From NCBI RefSeq assembly GCF_004795035.1, contig NZ_SSBK01000004.1, forward strand, positions 273,957 to 337,956: a DNA stretch of 64,000 nucleotides. Direction: 5' to 3'. The number at the start of each line of letters is the position of its first letter. Position 1 is the first letter of the stretch. The notes under the pieces are model-generated. The model ran no database searches, was not told the origin of the DNA, and saw nothing but the letters and a program-made list of their open reading frames with translations. Both the position numbers and the translations under genes were made by a program. Source of the DNA: Streptomyces sp. A0958. Lineage in GTDB: Bacteria > Actinomycetota > Actinomycetes > Streptomycetales > Streptomycetaceae. Positions 38,261-45,705 of the stretch are shown here, in pieces.

Positions 38261-38674
38261 TTACGGTTTCCGGCTGCGGACGCCGTTGTACCGCGCGTCG
38301 GTGACAGCCTCGGCCCACCGGGTTTCAGGGGTGTCGTCGCCGGTGCCCTCCCACAGCGCGATGTGCTCCATGAAGCGGTCGGGGGCGGCACCGTGCCAGT
38401 GCTCTTCACCGGGCGGACAGCTCACGGTCTCGCCCGCGCGGGCCTCGAAGACGGTGCCGTCGCGCGTGCCGATCAGGGCGACGCCCGAGAGCACATGCAG
38501 GGTCTGCCCCAGGGCGTGCGAGTGCCAGTGGGTGCGGGCGCCGGGGGAGAAGCGAACGAGGTTCGCCCGCATCCTGGAGGGCTCGCTGCCGGCCATGATG
38601 ACGTCCCACCACACATCACCGGTGAACCAGTCCGCCGGAGCCTTGCTGGTGGGTTGTGACGTGATGAATTCCAT
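38261..38674 (-). CDS. single-domain cupin protein
   Basis: Protein of 137 aa with a cupin barrel. Motif 1 is RTHWHSHALGQTLHVLSGVALIG (residues about 49-71), giving the metal-binding His-x-His and the later His; the usual Glu position is occupied by Gln (GQTLHV). Motif 2 is PPGEEHWHGAAP at about 93, with the second metal His. It resembles small cupins annotated as carboxymuconolactone- or hydroxynitrile-lyase-like, but the reaction cannot be assigned. It is convergent with the SDR and lies just downstream of the alcohol dehydrogenase gene on the same strand, with a 53-bp gap. Confidence 0.8.
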   Translation of the reverse strand: MEFITSQPTSKAPADWFTGDVWWDVIMAGSEPSRMRANLVRFSPGARTHWHSHALGQTLHVLSGVALIGTRDGTVFEARAGETVSCPPGEEHWHGAAPDRFMEHIALWEGTGDDTPETRWAEAVTDARYNGVRSRKP

Positions 38675-38727
38675 TGCGCTTGCGCTTCCTCTCGATTCGA
38701 ACAACGGTGTGCCGCGTCCCGGACCCC

Positions 38728-39780
38728 TCACGGCCTGAGGAGCACCTTGATCGCCCGGCGCTCGTCCATGGCCCGGTAGCCCTCCGCGACCTGGTCCAGC
38801 GGCAGGGTGAGGTCGAAGACCTTGCCCGGGTCGATGGCCCCGGTCAGGACGCGGTCGATCAGGTCGGGCAGATACCGGCGCACGGGGGCGGGGCCGCCGC
38901 GCAGCCCGACGTGGGAGAAGAACAGCTCCTGCCCGTCGACGGCGACCTCGTGCGGGACGCCGACGAAACCGACGTTGCCGCCCGGCCGCGCCGAGTGCAG
39001 TGCCTGCCGCATGGCCTCGGCGGTACCGACGCACTCCAGCACGCTGTCCGCGCCGACGCCACCGGTCAGCTCCTCGATCCGGGCGACACCCTCCTCGCCC
39101 CGCTCGGTGACGATGTCAGTGGCACCGAACTCCACCGCCAGCTTCTGCCGGCTCTCGTGCCGCGACATGGCGATGATGCGCTCCGCGCCCATCTCCTTGG
39201 CCGCGATCACCGCGCACAGGCCGACCGCGCCGTCACCGACGACGACGGCGGTGGAGCCCGGCCCCACCTCGGCGGCATCCGCGGCCCACCACCCGGTGCC
39301 CATGACATCGGAAACGGCCAGCAGTCCCGGCCAGAACTCCTCGCCCGGCACCTCACCTGCGGCGACCAGGGTGCCCTGGGCGTTGGGGACGCGCACGTAC
39401 TCGGCCTGGCAGGTGCTCATGAACTCGCGGTTCCGGCAGTGCGACGGGAAGCCGCTGCGGCAATGTGCACACGTGTTGTCCGAGGTCGCGAACGACCCGA
39501 CCACGAACTGCCCCGGCCTGACCGAGGTCACCTCCGATCCGACCTCCTCCACGAAACCGACGTACTCGTGCCCCATCGGGTGCGGGCCATCGACCGGCTC
39601 CGCTCCGCGATACGGCCACAGGTCCGAGCCGCACACACAGGTCACGGCTGTCCGGATGACCGCATCGGTCGGCTTGACGATCTTCGCTTCGTCCACGTTC
39701 TCCAGGCGCACATCGCCGGGGGCGTGAATCACTGCTCCGCGCTGAGAGGGCTTCCTTACGTACGGTGGCGGCCGCTGCAT
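38728..39780 (-). CDS. zinc-dependent alcohol dehydrogenase (MDR)
   Basis: Medium-chain dehydrogenase of about 350 aa. The catalytic-zinc site is CVCGSDLWPYRG plus PMGHEYVGFVEEVG. The structural-zinc lobe reads SDNTCAHCRSGFPSHC, with Asp in place of the first Cys. VVVGDGAVGLCAVIAAKEMGA is the NAD(P)-binding glycine motif (about residues 175-195). The ATG at 39780 starts the frame; a GTG at 39732 after GCGGAG (giving MIHAPGDVRLENV) fits family starts as well or better. The cupin gene follows on the same strand. The 5' end abuts the MmyB-type remnant, a likely rearrangement point. Confidence 0.85.
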   Translation of the reverse strand: MQRPPPYVRKPSQRGAVIHAPGDVRLENVDEAKIVKPTDAVIRTAVTCVCGSDLWPYRGAEPVDGPHPMGHEYVGFVEEVGSEVTSVRPGQFVVGSFATSDNTCAHCRSGFPSHCRNREFMSTCQAEYVRVPNAQGTLVAAGEVPGEEFWPGLLAVSDVMGTGWWAADAAEVGPGSTAVVVGDGAVGLCAVIAAKEMGAERIIAMSRHESRQKLAVEFGATDIVTERGEEGVARIEELTGGVGADSVLECVGTAEAMRQALHSARPGGNVGFVGVPHEVAVDGQELFFSHVGLRGGPAPVRRYLPDLIDRVLTGAIDPGKVFDLTLPLDQVAEGYRAMDERRAIKVLLRP

Positions 39781-39801
39781 GCGGTTTCGGGCCCGGCGTA
39801 G

Positions 39802-40182
39802 GCTCGCTTCTACCCCGACTGGGAAATGTTCGCCGACGTGGCGGTCGCCCTCCTACGCACCGAGGCCGGCCGCAACCCGTACGACAAGGACCTGCACGAC
39901 CTCGTCGGTGAGCTGTCCACCCGCAGCGAGGAGTTCCGCATCAGGTGGGGTGCCCACAACGTCCGCCACCACGGGACCGGCACGAAGCGCTTCCACCACG
40001 ACGTCGTCGGGGAGCTCACGCTCGCCTTCGAGGGCCTGGAGATGGCCGCCGAGCCCGGACTCACCCTGACCGTCTACGCCGCCGAGCCCGGCTCGGCCTC
40101 CGAGGAATCACTGCGCCTGCTCGCCTCTTGGGCGGCCACCCACGAGGGCCCGTCGCCGGCGCAGCAACCCACGACGAGCTGA
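39802..40182 (+). pseudogene. C-terminal remnant of an MmyB-type XRE regulator
   Basis: Reading directly after an in-frame TAG (39799-39801), the frame gives ARFYPDWEMFADVAVALLRTEAGRNPYD, ELSTRSEEFRIRWGAHNVRHHGTGTKRFHHDVVGELTLAFEGLEM and PGLTLTVYAAEPGSASEESLRLLASWAATH. These are the second half of the MmyB-like ligand-binding domain found after a helix-turn-helix in many Streptomyces regulators. The helix-turn-helix and first half are gone; an ATG at 39826 could still start a 118-aa fragment. It is best seen as a 5'-truncated gene cut where the alcohol dehydrogenase gene begins. Confidence 0.8.
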
Positions 40183-40240
40183 CTCCGTCGGTGAACAGGG
40201 CACCAGCGGCGCCCGAAAAACCGTGGGGCACAGTAGAGGC

Positions 40241-40744
40241 ATGCCCACGTACGAGACGATGCCCTTCCATCTCCGAACCGAGCGGCTGACACTGCGGCCG
40301 TGGGCCGAGGCGGACGCCGCGGAGTTCAGCGCCCTCCTTTCCGAACGCGGCGAGGGGACACCGGCGGTCGAGCGCATCCGGACGTCCATCACGGAACTGC
40401 TCACCGCGACGGAGAACACCGGAATCGCCCTGCTGCCCATCCAGCGCCGCGACGAGGGCGACTTCATCGGCTACTGCGGCCTGATCATCGGCCGCTCCAC
40501 CCTGGACGAGCCAGAAATCGCCTATGAGCTGTTCCAGCGGGTGCATGGGCGCGGCTACGCCACCGAGGCGGCCGCAGCCGTACTCGAAGCCGCTGCCGCG
40601 ACCGGGCGGAAACGGCTCTGGTCGACCGTCGGCACCTGGAACACACCCTCGCTCCGTGTCCTGGAGAAGCTCGGCTTCGAACGGGACCACGTTTCCACCG
40701 AGGACAGTGGTGAAGTCGCCTGGCTCACACGGGCGTTGCCGTGA
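40241..40744 (+). CDS. GNAT acetyltransferase, RimJ/RimL-like
   Basis: Acetyltransferase of 167 aa of the RimJ/RimL (Acetyltransf_3) type: it opens FHLRTERLTLRPWAEADAAEF, has IGYCGLIIGRSTLDEPEIAYELFQRVHGRGYATEAAAAVLEAA with the acetyl-CoA-binding GRGYATEA loop, and ends NTPSLRVLEKLGFERD. It may acetylate ribosomal protein N-termini or a small molecule. The start is the ATG at 40241; the frame opens 18 nt earlier. A perfect hairpin terminator follows directly. Confidence 0.85.
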   Translation: MPTYETMPFHLRTERLTLRPWAEADAAEFSALLSERGEGTPAVERIRTSITELLTATENTGIALLPIQRRDEGDFIGYCGLIIGRSTLDEPEIAYELFQRVHGRGYATEAAAAVLEAAAATGRKRLWSTVGTWNTPSLRVLEKLGFERDHVSTEDSGEVAWLTRALP

Positions 40745-40749
40745 CATGA

Positions 40750-40784
40750 AGGTGCGGGGCCGGTCGCAGCCCGGCCCCGCACCT
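40750..40784. terminator. bidirectional hairpin terminator
   Basis: Perfect 14-bp arms (40750-40763 and 40771-40784) with a 7-nt loop lie between the convergent acetyltransferase gene and the methyltransferase gene that ends the MfnB operon. It probably serves both. Confidence 0.85.
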
Positions 40785-40802
40785 ACGTGAACACAAGGGA
40801 TG

Positions 40803-41795
40803 TCACCGCCGGCGCTTGTGCGCGAAGACCCAGCGGTTCCCCTCCAGTGCGTCGTTCGGCTCGGGAAGCGGGCCGCGTCCGTGCTCGCGGGTGAAGTCGA
40901 ACGGGGTGTGCGTCGAGGTGGACCAGCCCCTGGCCGCCAGGTCGCCCGCGGAGTCGGGCCGCGGTCCCTTGTCGAAGAGATGCAGCAGGTCGATGCCGAT
41001 CTCCTCCCGCGTCGCCGTGTAGATGGCGCTGTCGCGGTAGGCCAGCAGGTCCGCCTCCACCTTGGCCTCGAAGGCCAGTGCGCTGCCTTCCGCGGTCAGC
41101 CGGTCCACGGCGTCGACGAGGTACGTCTCGACGGTGCTCGGCAGGTAGAAGAGCAGGCCCTCGGCCAGCCAGACGCTCGGTGCGGCCGGGTCGAAGCCGG
41201 CCGAGGTCAGCGCGGTCACCCAGTCGGCGCGCAGATCGACCGGAACGGGCACACGCTTCACCTTCGGAGCGGCCGACAGACCCGTGAGCACCCGGTGCTT
41301 GAAGGCCAGTACGCCCGCCCGGTCCATCTCGAAGACCGCGCAGTCGGACGGCCAGTCCAGCCGGAAGGCCCGCGTGTCCAACCCCGCTCCCAGCAGGACC
41401 ACTTGACGGGCGCCCGTGCCGACGGCCCCGAGGAGGAAGTCGTCCAGGACCCTGGTACGGAGGCCGAAGTAGCGGGCGAACCGCCCCCACAACGCGTTAC
41501 GGTCCCCGTCCGGGACCTGCTCGATGCGCACCGGCCAGTCCGCGCACGCCGGCGCGGCGCGCACGAAGTGTTCCGCGTAGACGTCCCTGGCCAGGCTGTC
41601 GTGCCGATGGGTCTCGATCGCCCGCGCCGCGGCCACCAGGAGCGCGGTCAGCCCCACGCCCCCGTCCACGCCTCCCACGTCCGGGTCCTGCGGTGCCGTA
41701 CCGCCGGCGATGTCTGTGCCCCGGCCCGGCACGGGGGCCGCGAGCTGTCCGCCGTTCGGATGCGGTGAGTCCGTGGTGCTGCTTGCCTCGTTCAT
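40803..41795 (-). CDS. class I SAM-dependent methyltransferase in the MfnB operon
   Basis: Methyltransferase of 330 aa and a paralogue of the 33500-34423 product. Shared segments include TALLVAAARAIETHRHDSLARDVYAEHFVR, the SAM-binding VVLLGAGLDTRAFRLDWP and TPFDFTREHGRGPLPEPND. It has an extra N-terminal tail of about 40 residues rich in Ser, Gly and Pro. It belongs to the TIGR00027 / leucine-carboxyl-methyltransferase-like group. The start codon overlaps the alcohol dehydrogenase stop (ATGA), so it is co-translated as the last gene of a four-gene operon. If the operon makes a furan carboxylic acid or alcohol, O-methylation would be a natural last step (inference). Confidence 0.88.
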   Translation of the reverse strand: MNEASSTTDSPHPNGGQLAAPVPGRGTDIAGGTAPQDPDVGGVDGGVGLTALLVAAARAIETHRHDSLARDVYAEHFVRAAPACADWPVRIEQVPDGDRNALWGRFARYFGLRTRVLDDFLLGAVGTGARQVVLLGAGLDTRAFRLDWPSDCAVFEMDRAGVLAFKHRVLTGLSAAPKVKRVPVPVDLRADWVTALTSAGFDPAAPSVWLAEGLLFYLPSTVETYLVDAVDRLTAEGSALAFEAKVEADLLAYRDSAIYTATREEIGIDLLHLFDKGPRPDSAGDLAARGWSTSTHTPFDFTREHGRGPLPEPNDALEGNRWVFAHKRRR

Positions 41796-42904
41796 CGGTT
41801 TCTTCCCTCCGGGAGCAGGACGGGTTTGACCACGCGGCCCGCGTCGCAGTCGCGTTCGGCCTCGTTGATGTCGGCCAGCGGATACGTACGGATCAGCTGG
41901 TCGAAGGGGAAACGCCCGGCCTGCCACAACCCGGTCAGCACCGGTATCAGCAGCGCTGGTACGGCATCCCCTTCGCAGATGTGGCGGATGCTGCGGCCCC
42001 GGTCCAGCGTGCCCGGTTCGAGCGGCAGCGCGGTGTGGAGCCTCGCGACCAGGCCGAGGCTGCCGGTGGGGCGCAGGGCCCGGAGCGCGTCGTTGATGAG
42101 CGGCGGCGACGCCGTCGTGTCCAGCGCGTACTGCGCGCCACCGTCGGTCAGCCGCCGGATCTGCTCGGGCAGCCCGACCGTATCGGCGGGCAGCGGAATC
42201 GCGCCGAACCGTTTCGCCAGGGCGAGCCGTTGCGGATGCCGGTCCACGGCCACGGCCGGCACACCGCAGGCACCGGCCGCCATCACAGCGGCCAGCCCCA
42301 CCGCCCCCGCGCCGAAGACGACCAGGGTGTCACCGGGTCCGGCACGGAAGGTGTTCAGCACGGCGCCGGCCCCGGTGAGGAAGCCGCAGCCGAGGGGCCC
42401 GAGCAGTTCGACGGGCAGCGCGGGGTCGACCCGGACGGCGTTGCGGGCCGGGACGAGCGCGTACTCGGCGAACGAGGACTGGCCGAACCACCGCGGGGCC
42501 AGCGCCTTCCCGGCCGCATCGGTGAGCCGGGGCGCGCCCTCCCCGCGCCCCCCGAAGAGATTGAGCGAGGCGAAGGAGTCGCAGTAGGCGGGGGCGGCGC
42601 CCCGGCAGTTCTGGCAGTGCCCGCAGGAGTCGAAGCTCAGCACGACGTGGTCACCGACGCCGATCGAGGTATCCGGGCCGCCGCCCGTCCGCACCACGAC
42701 CCCGGCCCCCTCGTGACCGAGCACCGCCGGCAACGGGCTGCGACCGGCCGACCGCCGGACCGCCAGGTCGGTGCGGCACATCCCGCAGCCCGCGATCTCG
42801 ACCAGGACCTCACCGACGGCGGGCTCCGTGTTCAGAGCCACCTCCTCGACCGCGAACGGGTCCTCGTACGAGCGCAGCACGGCCGCCCGGAAACGCGTCG
42901 TCAT
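41792..42904 (-). CDS. NAD-dependent zinc alcohol dehydrogenase, aryl-alcohol type
   Basis: Medium-chain dehydrogenase of 370 aa. The catalytic-zinc ligands are in AGCGMCRTDLAV and LPAVLGHEGAGVV, the full structural-zinc set is CGHCQNCRGAAPAYC, and the NAD motif is LVVFGAGAVGLAAVMAAGACG followed by VDRHPQRL, whose Asp favours NAD. The length and pattern fit aryl- or benzyl-alcohol dehydrogenases. It overlaps both neighbours by 4 nt (ATGA at each end), so it is translationally coupled to the aldehyde dehydrogenase upstream and the methyltransferase downstream. In a furan pathway it could interconvert a hydroxymethyl group and an aldehyde (inference). Confidence 0.9.
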   Translation of the reverse strand: MTTRFRAAVLRSYEDPFAVEEVALNTEPAVGEVLVEIAGCGMCRTDLAVRRSAGRSPLPAVLGHEGAGVVVRTGGGPDTSIGVGDHVVLSFDSCGHCQNCRGAAPAYCDSFASLNLFGGRGEGAPRLTDAAGKALAPRWFGQSSFAEYALVPARNAVRVDPALPVELLGPLGCGFLTGAGAVLNTFRAGPGDTLVVFGAGAVGLAAVMAAGACGVPAVAVDRHPQRLALAKRFGAIPLPADTVGLPEQIRRLTDGGAQYALDTTASPPLINDALRALRPTGSLGLVARLHTALPLEPGTLDRGRSIRHICEGDAVPALLIPVLTGLWQAGRFPFDQLIRTYPLADINEAERDCDAGRVVKPVLLPEGRNR

Positions 42905-44313
42905 GCTTCCTCCGGGCGGTGGACGACGAACGGGCGGAGGTTGCCGTACAGCCCCCAGGGCCCGCCCGCGACGCCGACACCGCTGTTCTTGACGCCGGCG
43001 AAGGGCTGGGCGAGGGACAGCTCGGCATGGTGGTTGATCCAGGCCGTGCCGCATTCGAGCCGGTCGGCCACCGCCTCGGCCCGGTCGGGATCGGTGCCCC
43101 ACACGGAGCCGCCCAGCCCGAAGCCGGTGGCGTTGGCCGCGGCGACGGCTTCGTCGAGGCTCCGGTACGGCAGCACGGGCAGGACGGGCCCGAACTGTTC
43201 CTCGGTCACCACCGCACTGCCGGGTAAGACGTCGGTGAGGATGGTGGGAGCGAAGAAGTGGCCCGGACCGTCCAGCCGGTGGCCGCCGGCTGCCGCCCGG
43301 GCCCCGTCCGCCACGGCCTGCCGCGTGACCTGCTCGACCCGGGCCAGCTGAGGAGCGTTGTTGACCGGGCCGAGCCGGGTGGCCGGGTCCAGACCGTTCC
43401 CGACGACAACCGCTTTCGCCCGCTGGGCGAGCGCTTCGACCACGTCGGTGTGGAGCCGGGCCGGGACGTACACGCGTTTGACCGCCATGCAGACCTGCCC
43501 GCAGTTGCGGAACGCGGCCCAGAACAACCGGTCCGCGATCCGTTCCACATCGACGTCGTCCAGGAGAACGGCGGCGTCGTTGCCGCCCAGCTCCAGAGTG
43601 ACCCGGGCGAGTGACGCCGCCGCCCCTGCGGCGACGGCCCGACCGGTGGCCACCGAGCCGGTGAAGGTGACGTGCCGGATGCCCGGGTGGGACGCGAGGC
43701 GGGCACCGAGCGGTTCACGGCCGGTGACGACGGTCAGTACGTCCTCGGGCAGCGCGGTGGCGAGGACGGAACCCAGCAGCCGGGTGGCGAGAGGGGTGAA
43801 CGGGGACGGTTTGAGGACGACGGTGTTGCCCGCCGCGAGCGCGGGAGCGAACTTCGCCGCCGCGAGCTGGAGGGGGAAGTTCCACGGCACGATCGCCGCG
43901 ACGGGCCCGAGGGGACGCCAGCGGACCTCGCTGCGCACGGGCCGGCCGTCGCTGATCCGCCGCGTCCTCGGGACCAGGTCCGCGAAGTAGCGCAGCCGGG
44001 CCGCCGTACGCGCGATCTCCGCGTACGACTCGGCCAGCGGCTTGCCCTGCTCCCGGGTGAGCAGCCGGGCGAGGTCGTCGCCGGCCGCCTCCACGGCCTC
44101 GGCCGCCCGGAGCAACGCGCCGGTCCGCGCGGCGGCGTCGGCACGCCACCCGTGCCAGGCCCGGTGGGCTCGGTCGACCACGGCGTCCAGCTCGTCCGGC
44201 CGCTGATCGGGGGCCTCGCCGATGGTCTCCCCGGTGGCCGGGTCGACGACAGGAAAGTGCGCGGACCCGCGTCCGGGAACGCGGCCGGAACCATCCGGAT
44301 CGGAAGTCGGCAT
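42901..44313 (-). CDS. NAD(P)-dependent aldehyde dehydrogenase
   Basis: Enzyme of 470 aa, normal for the family, oxidising an aldehyde to a carboxylate. Visible motifs are PVAAIVPWNFPLQLAAAKFAPALAAGNTVVLKPSPFTPL (cofactor and oxyanion Asn; Lys of the Rossmann fold), TFTGSVATGRAVAAGAA, the catalytic Glu in VTLELGGNDAAVLL, the nucleophile Cys in NCGQVCMAVKRVYVP, and EEQFGPVLPVLPY. Its start is 8 bp after the MfnB stop and its own stop overlaps the alcohol dehydrogenase start. If MfnB makes a furan aldehyde phosphate, this is the obvious enzyme to turn the aldehyde into a furan carboxylate (inference). Confidence 0.93.
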   Translation of the reverse strand: MPTSDPDGSGRVPGRGSAHFPVVDPATGETIGEAPDQRPDELDAVVDRAHRAWHGWRADAAARTGALLRAAEAVEAAGDDLARLLTREQGKPLAESYAEIARTAARLRYFADLVPRTRRISDGRPVRSEVRWRPLGPVAAIVPWNFPLQLAAAKFAPALAAGNTVVLKPSPFTPLATRLLGSVLATALPEDVLTVVTGREPLGARLASHPGIRHVTFTGSVATGRAVAAGAAASLARVTLELGGNDAAVLLDDVDVERIADRLFWAAFRNCGQVCMAVKRVYVPARLHTDVVEALAQRAKAVVVGNGLDPATRLGPVNNAPQLARVEQVTRQAVADGARAAAGGHRLDGPGHFFAPTILTDVLPGSAVVTEEQFGPVLPVLPYRSLDEAVAAANATGFGLGGSVWGTDPDRAEAVADRLECGTAWINHHAELSLAQPFAGVKNSGVGVAGGPWGLYGNLRPFVVHRPEEA

Positions 44314-44321
44314 GCCGGCGG

Positions 44322-45077
44322 TCAGCTCACGACGGGAGCGCCGGCCGAGTGCTCCCGGGCCTGCCGGTCCATTTCCGCCCGGAAAGCGGCCACCAGATGG
44401 GGCTGAATCCTTCCCGCATTGCGGTCGCCGCCCTCGCAGACCGCTCCGCGCACGCCCACGATGTCCGTCCCGATCCGGGTCAGCGGAGCGAGGTCGGCCT
44501 GTTTGACACTGCCCGCGAGGGCGGCCAGCAGACCGGAGGAGTGGGCCAGCCGCACGAACTCGGCACAGACGTCCGGCGGAACGTGGTCGAACAGCCGCGT
44601 CCCGTCCTTGATGGCGGTGTCGAGCATGGCCGCGTCGGCGCCGGACCGGGCGGCGATGTCGGGAAGGGCGAGCGGGTTGACGCAGCCTATCCGGTGGGCG
44701 TCGGCATACCCCGAGGCGACGACGAGCGCTTCGGGCCGGTGATCCTTCACCGCCCGCACGACCGCGCGCATGACCTCGATGCCCTGATCGGGCGTCGTGC
44801 ACCCGTAGAGACCGACCTTGATGTACGTGGCTCCGGAGACGACCGCGCCGAGCGCCGCCTGAGCCACCGTGCCGGGCTTGTACGGGACGTCCCCCACGGT
44901 CGCGGACACCGGCTTGTCGGCCGGGACGGCGTCACGGATCTCTCTGATGACCCAGGGAAAGTTGGCGCCGAGCGATCCCTCGTCGGGCTTCTTCACGTCG
45001 ACGATGTCGAGATACTCCGCGGCCTTCGCACATTCGAGGGCTTCCTCGACGCTGTCCGGAGAGATGAGAAGCAACAC
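44322..45077 (-). CDS. mfnB: MfnB-like (5-formylfuran-3-yl)methyl phosphate synthase
   Basis: Protein of 251 aa, full length for the family. MfnB condenses two glyceraldehyde-3-phosphate molecules into 4-(hydroxymethyl)-2-furancarboxaldehyde phosphate, known from methanofuran biosynthesis. Seen here: [17 protein letters not shown] at the N-terminus, [24 protein letters not shown] with the conserved Lys, [22 protein letters not shown] with the second Lys, and [12 protein letters not shown] prefer the GTG at 45077: GGAAGGAG lies 6 nt upstream and the known N-terminus begins at this point; an ATG at 45098 is in frame. It leads the operon. No other methanofuran gene is here, so the product is probably a specialised furan. 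Confidence 0.85.
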   Translation of the reverse strand: MLLLISPDSVEEALECAKAAEYLDIVDVKKPDEGSLGANFPWVIREIRDAVPADKPVSATVGDVPYKPGTVAQAALGAVVSGATYIKVGLYGCTTPDQGIEVMRAVVRAVKDHRPEALVVASGYADAHRIGCVNPLALPDIAARSGADAAMLDTAIKDGTRLFDHVPPDVCAEFVRLAHSSGLLAALAGSVKQADLAPLTRIGTDIVGVRGAVCEGGDRNAGRIQPHLVAAFRAEMDRQAREHSAGAPVVS

Positions 45078-45321
45078 CTTGGGCTCCTTCCGCCGCATGT
45101 CCGCCTGACCGAAGGGCAGGGGGTGCGGATCACCTGATTCACGTGCGGTGTGCTCATCATTTCCACTGCCGTGTGGGCTCCGGTAGGGCGTGCGAAGCCC
45201 CTGTGGAGCATTTGCCCCAGGGGTAACGCGCCGCGCGCCCCGGCGCGAACCGGGCCACCGATCGAAGACGTGATCCCCTCCGGGAGGCCGTCTCCCGCGA
45301 CCCGCGTGGGATCATCCGTCC

Positions 45322-45609
45322 ATGAGCAGCGACCTGGAAGTGAGTGCGTTGGCGATCAACATCACGATCCCGGAGGCACTCCGCTGGACGGATACCCGAC
45401 GCGGTGCGGCGTTCCAGCTGACCACCCTCAACGTTCGGCTCCTCCCCGACGGTCACCTCGCCGCGAAGGCCTACGGCCGACCGGTGGAGGGCGGCCGGGG
45501 TGCGTACGTCTCGTTCCCGGTGCCGGACCGGCCCGGGCTGGCGGCCCTGGTCGCCGGCGCCGCAAGCCGCGCCGGTGAGATGTGGGCCGACCACCGAGGT
45601 CTCGGCTGA
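45322..45609 (+). CDS. hypothetical protein
   Basis: Protein of 95 aa, not recognised. It reads as a small globular alpha/beta protein (MSSDLEVSALAINITIPEALRW, FQLTTLNVRLLPDGHLAAKAYGRPV) with no signal peptide, membrane segment or metal motif. Codon use is typical of the region and a strong terminator follows, which support a real gene. It is divergent from the MfnB operon across 244 bp; whether it shares its regulation is unknown. Confidence 0.6.
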   Translation: MSSDLEVSALAINITIPEALRWTDTRRGAAFQLTTLNVRLLPDGHLAAKAYGRPVEGGRGAYVSFPVPDRPGLAALVAGAASRAGEMWADHRGLG

Positions 45610-45628
45610 CCGCCACCACGCCGCGAGC

Positions 45629-45667
45629 AAGGTGCCCCCGCGAACCGTTGGCTCGCGGGGGCACCTT
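45629..45667. terminator. bidirectional hairpin terminator
   Basis: Perfect 15-bp arms (45629-45643 and 45653-45667) with a 9-nt loop lie between the convergent hypothetical gene and the GH30 gene. Confidence 0.9.
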
Positions 45668-45705
45668 GCCGACCACCGCCCTCCGTCAGGTGAGGGCAGG
45701 CGGTA

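Noticed and set aside
44322..45077. MfnB as part of methanofuran synthesis
   Set aside because: No MfnA, MfnC, MfnD, MfnE or MfnF counterparts are visible and the neighbours are oxidoreductases and a methyltransferase, so a specialised furan is more likely.
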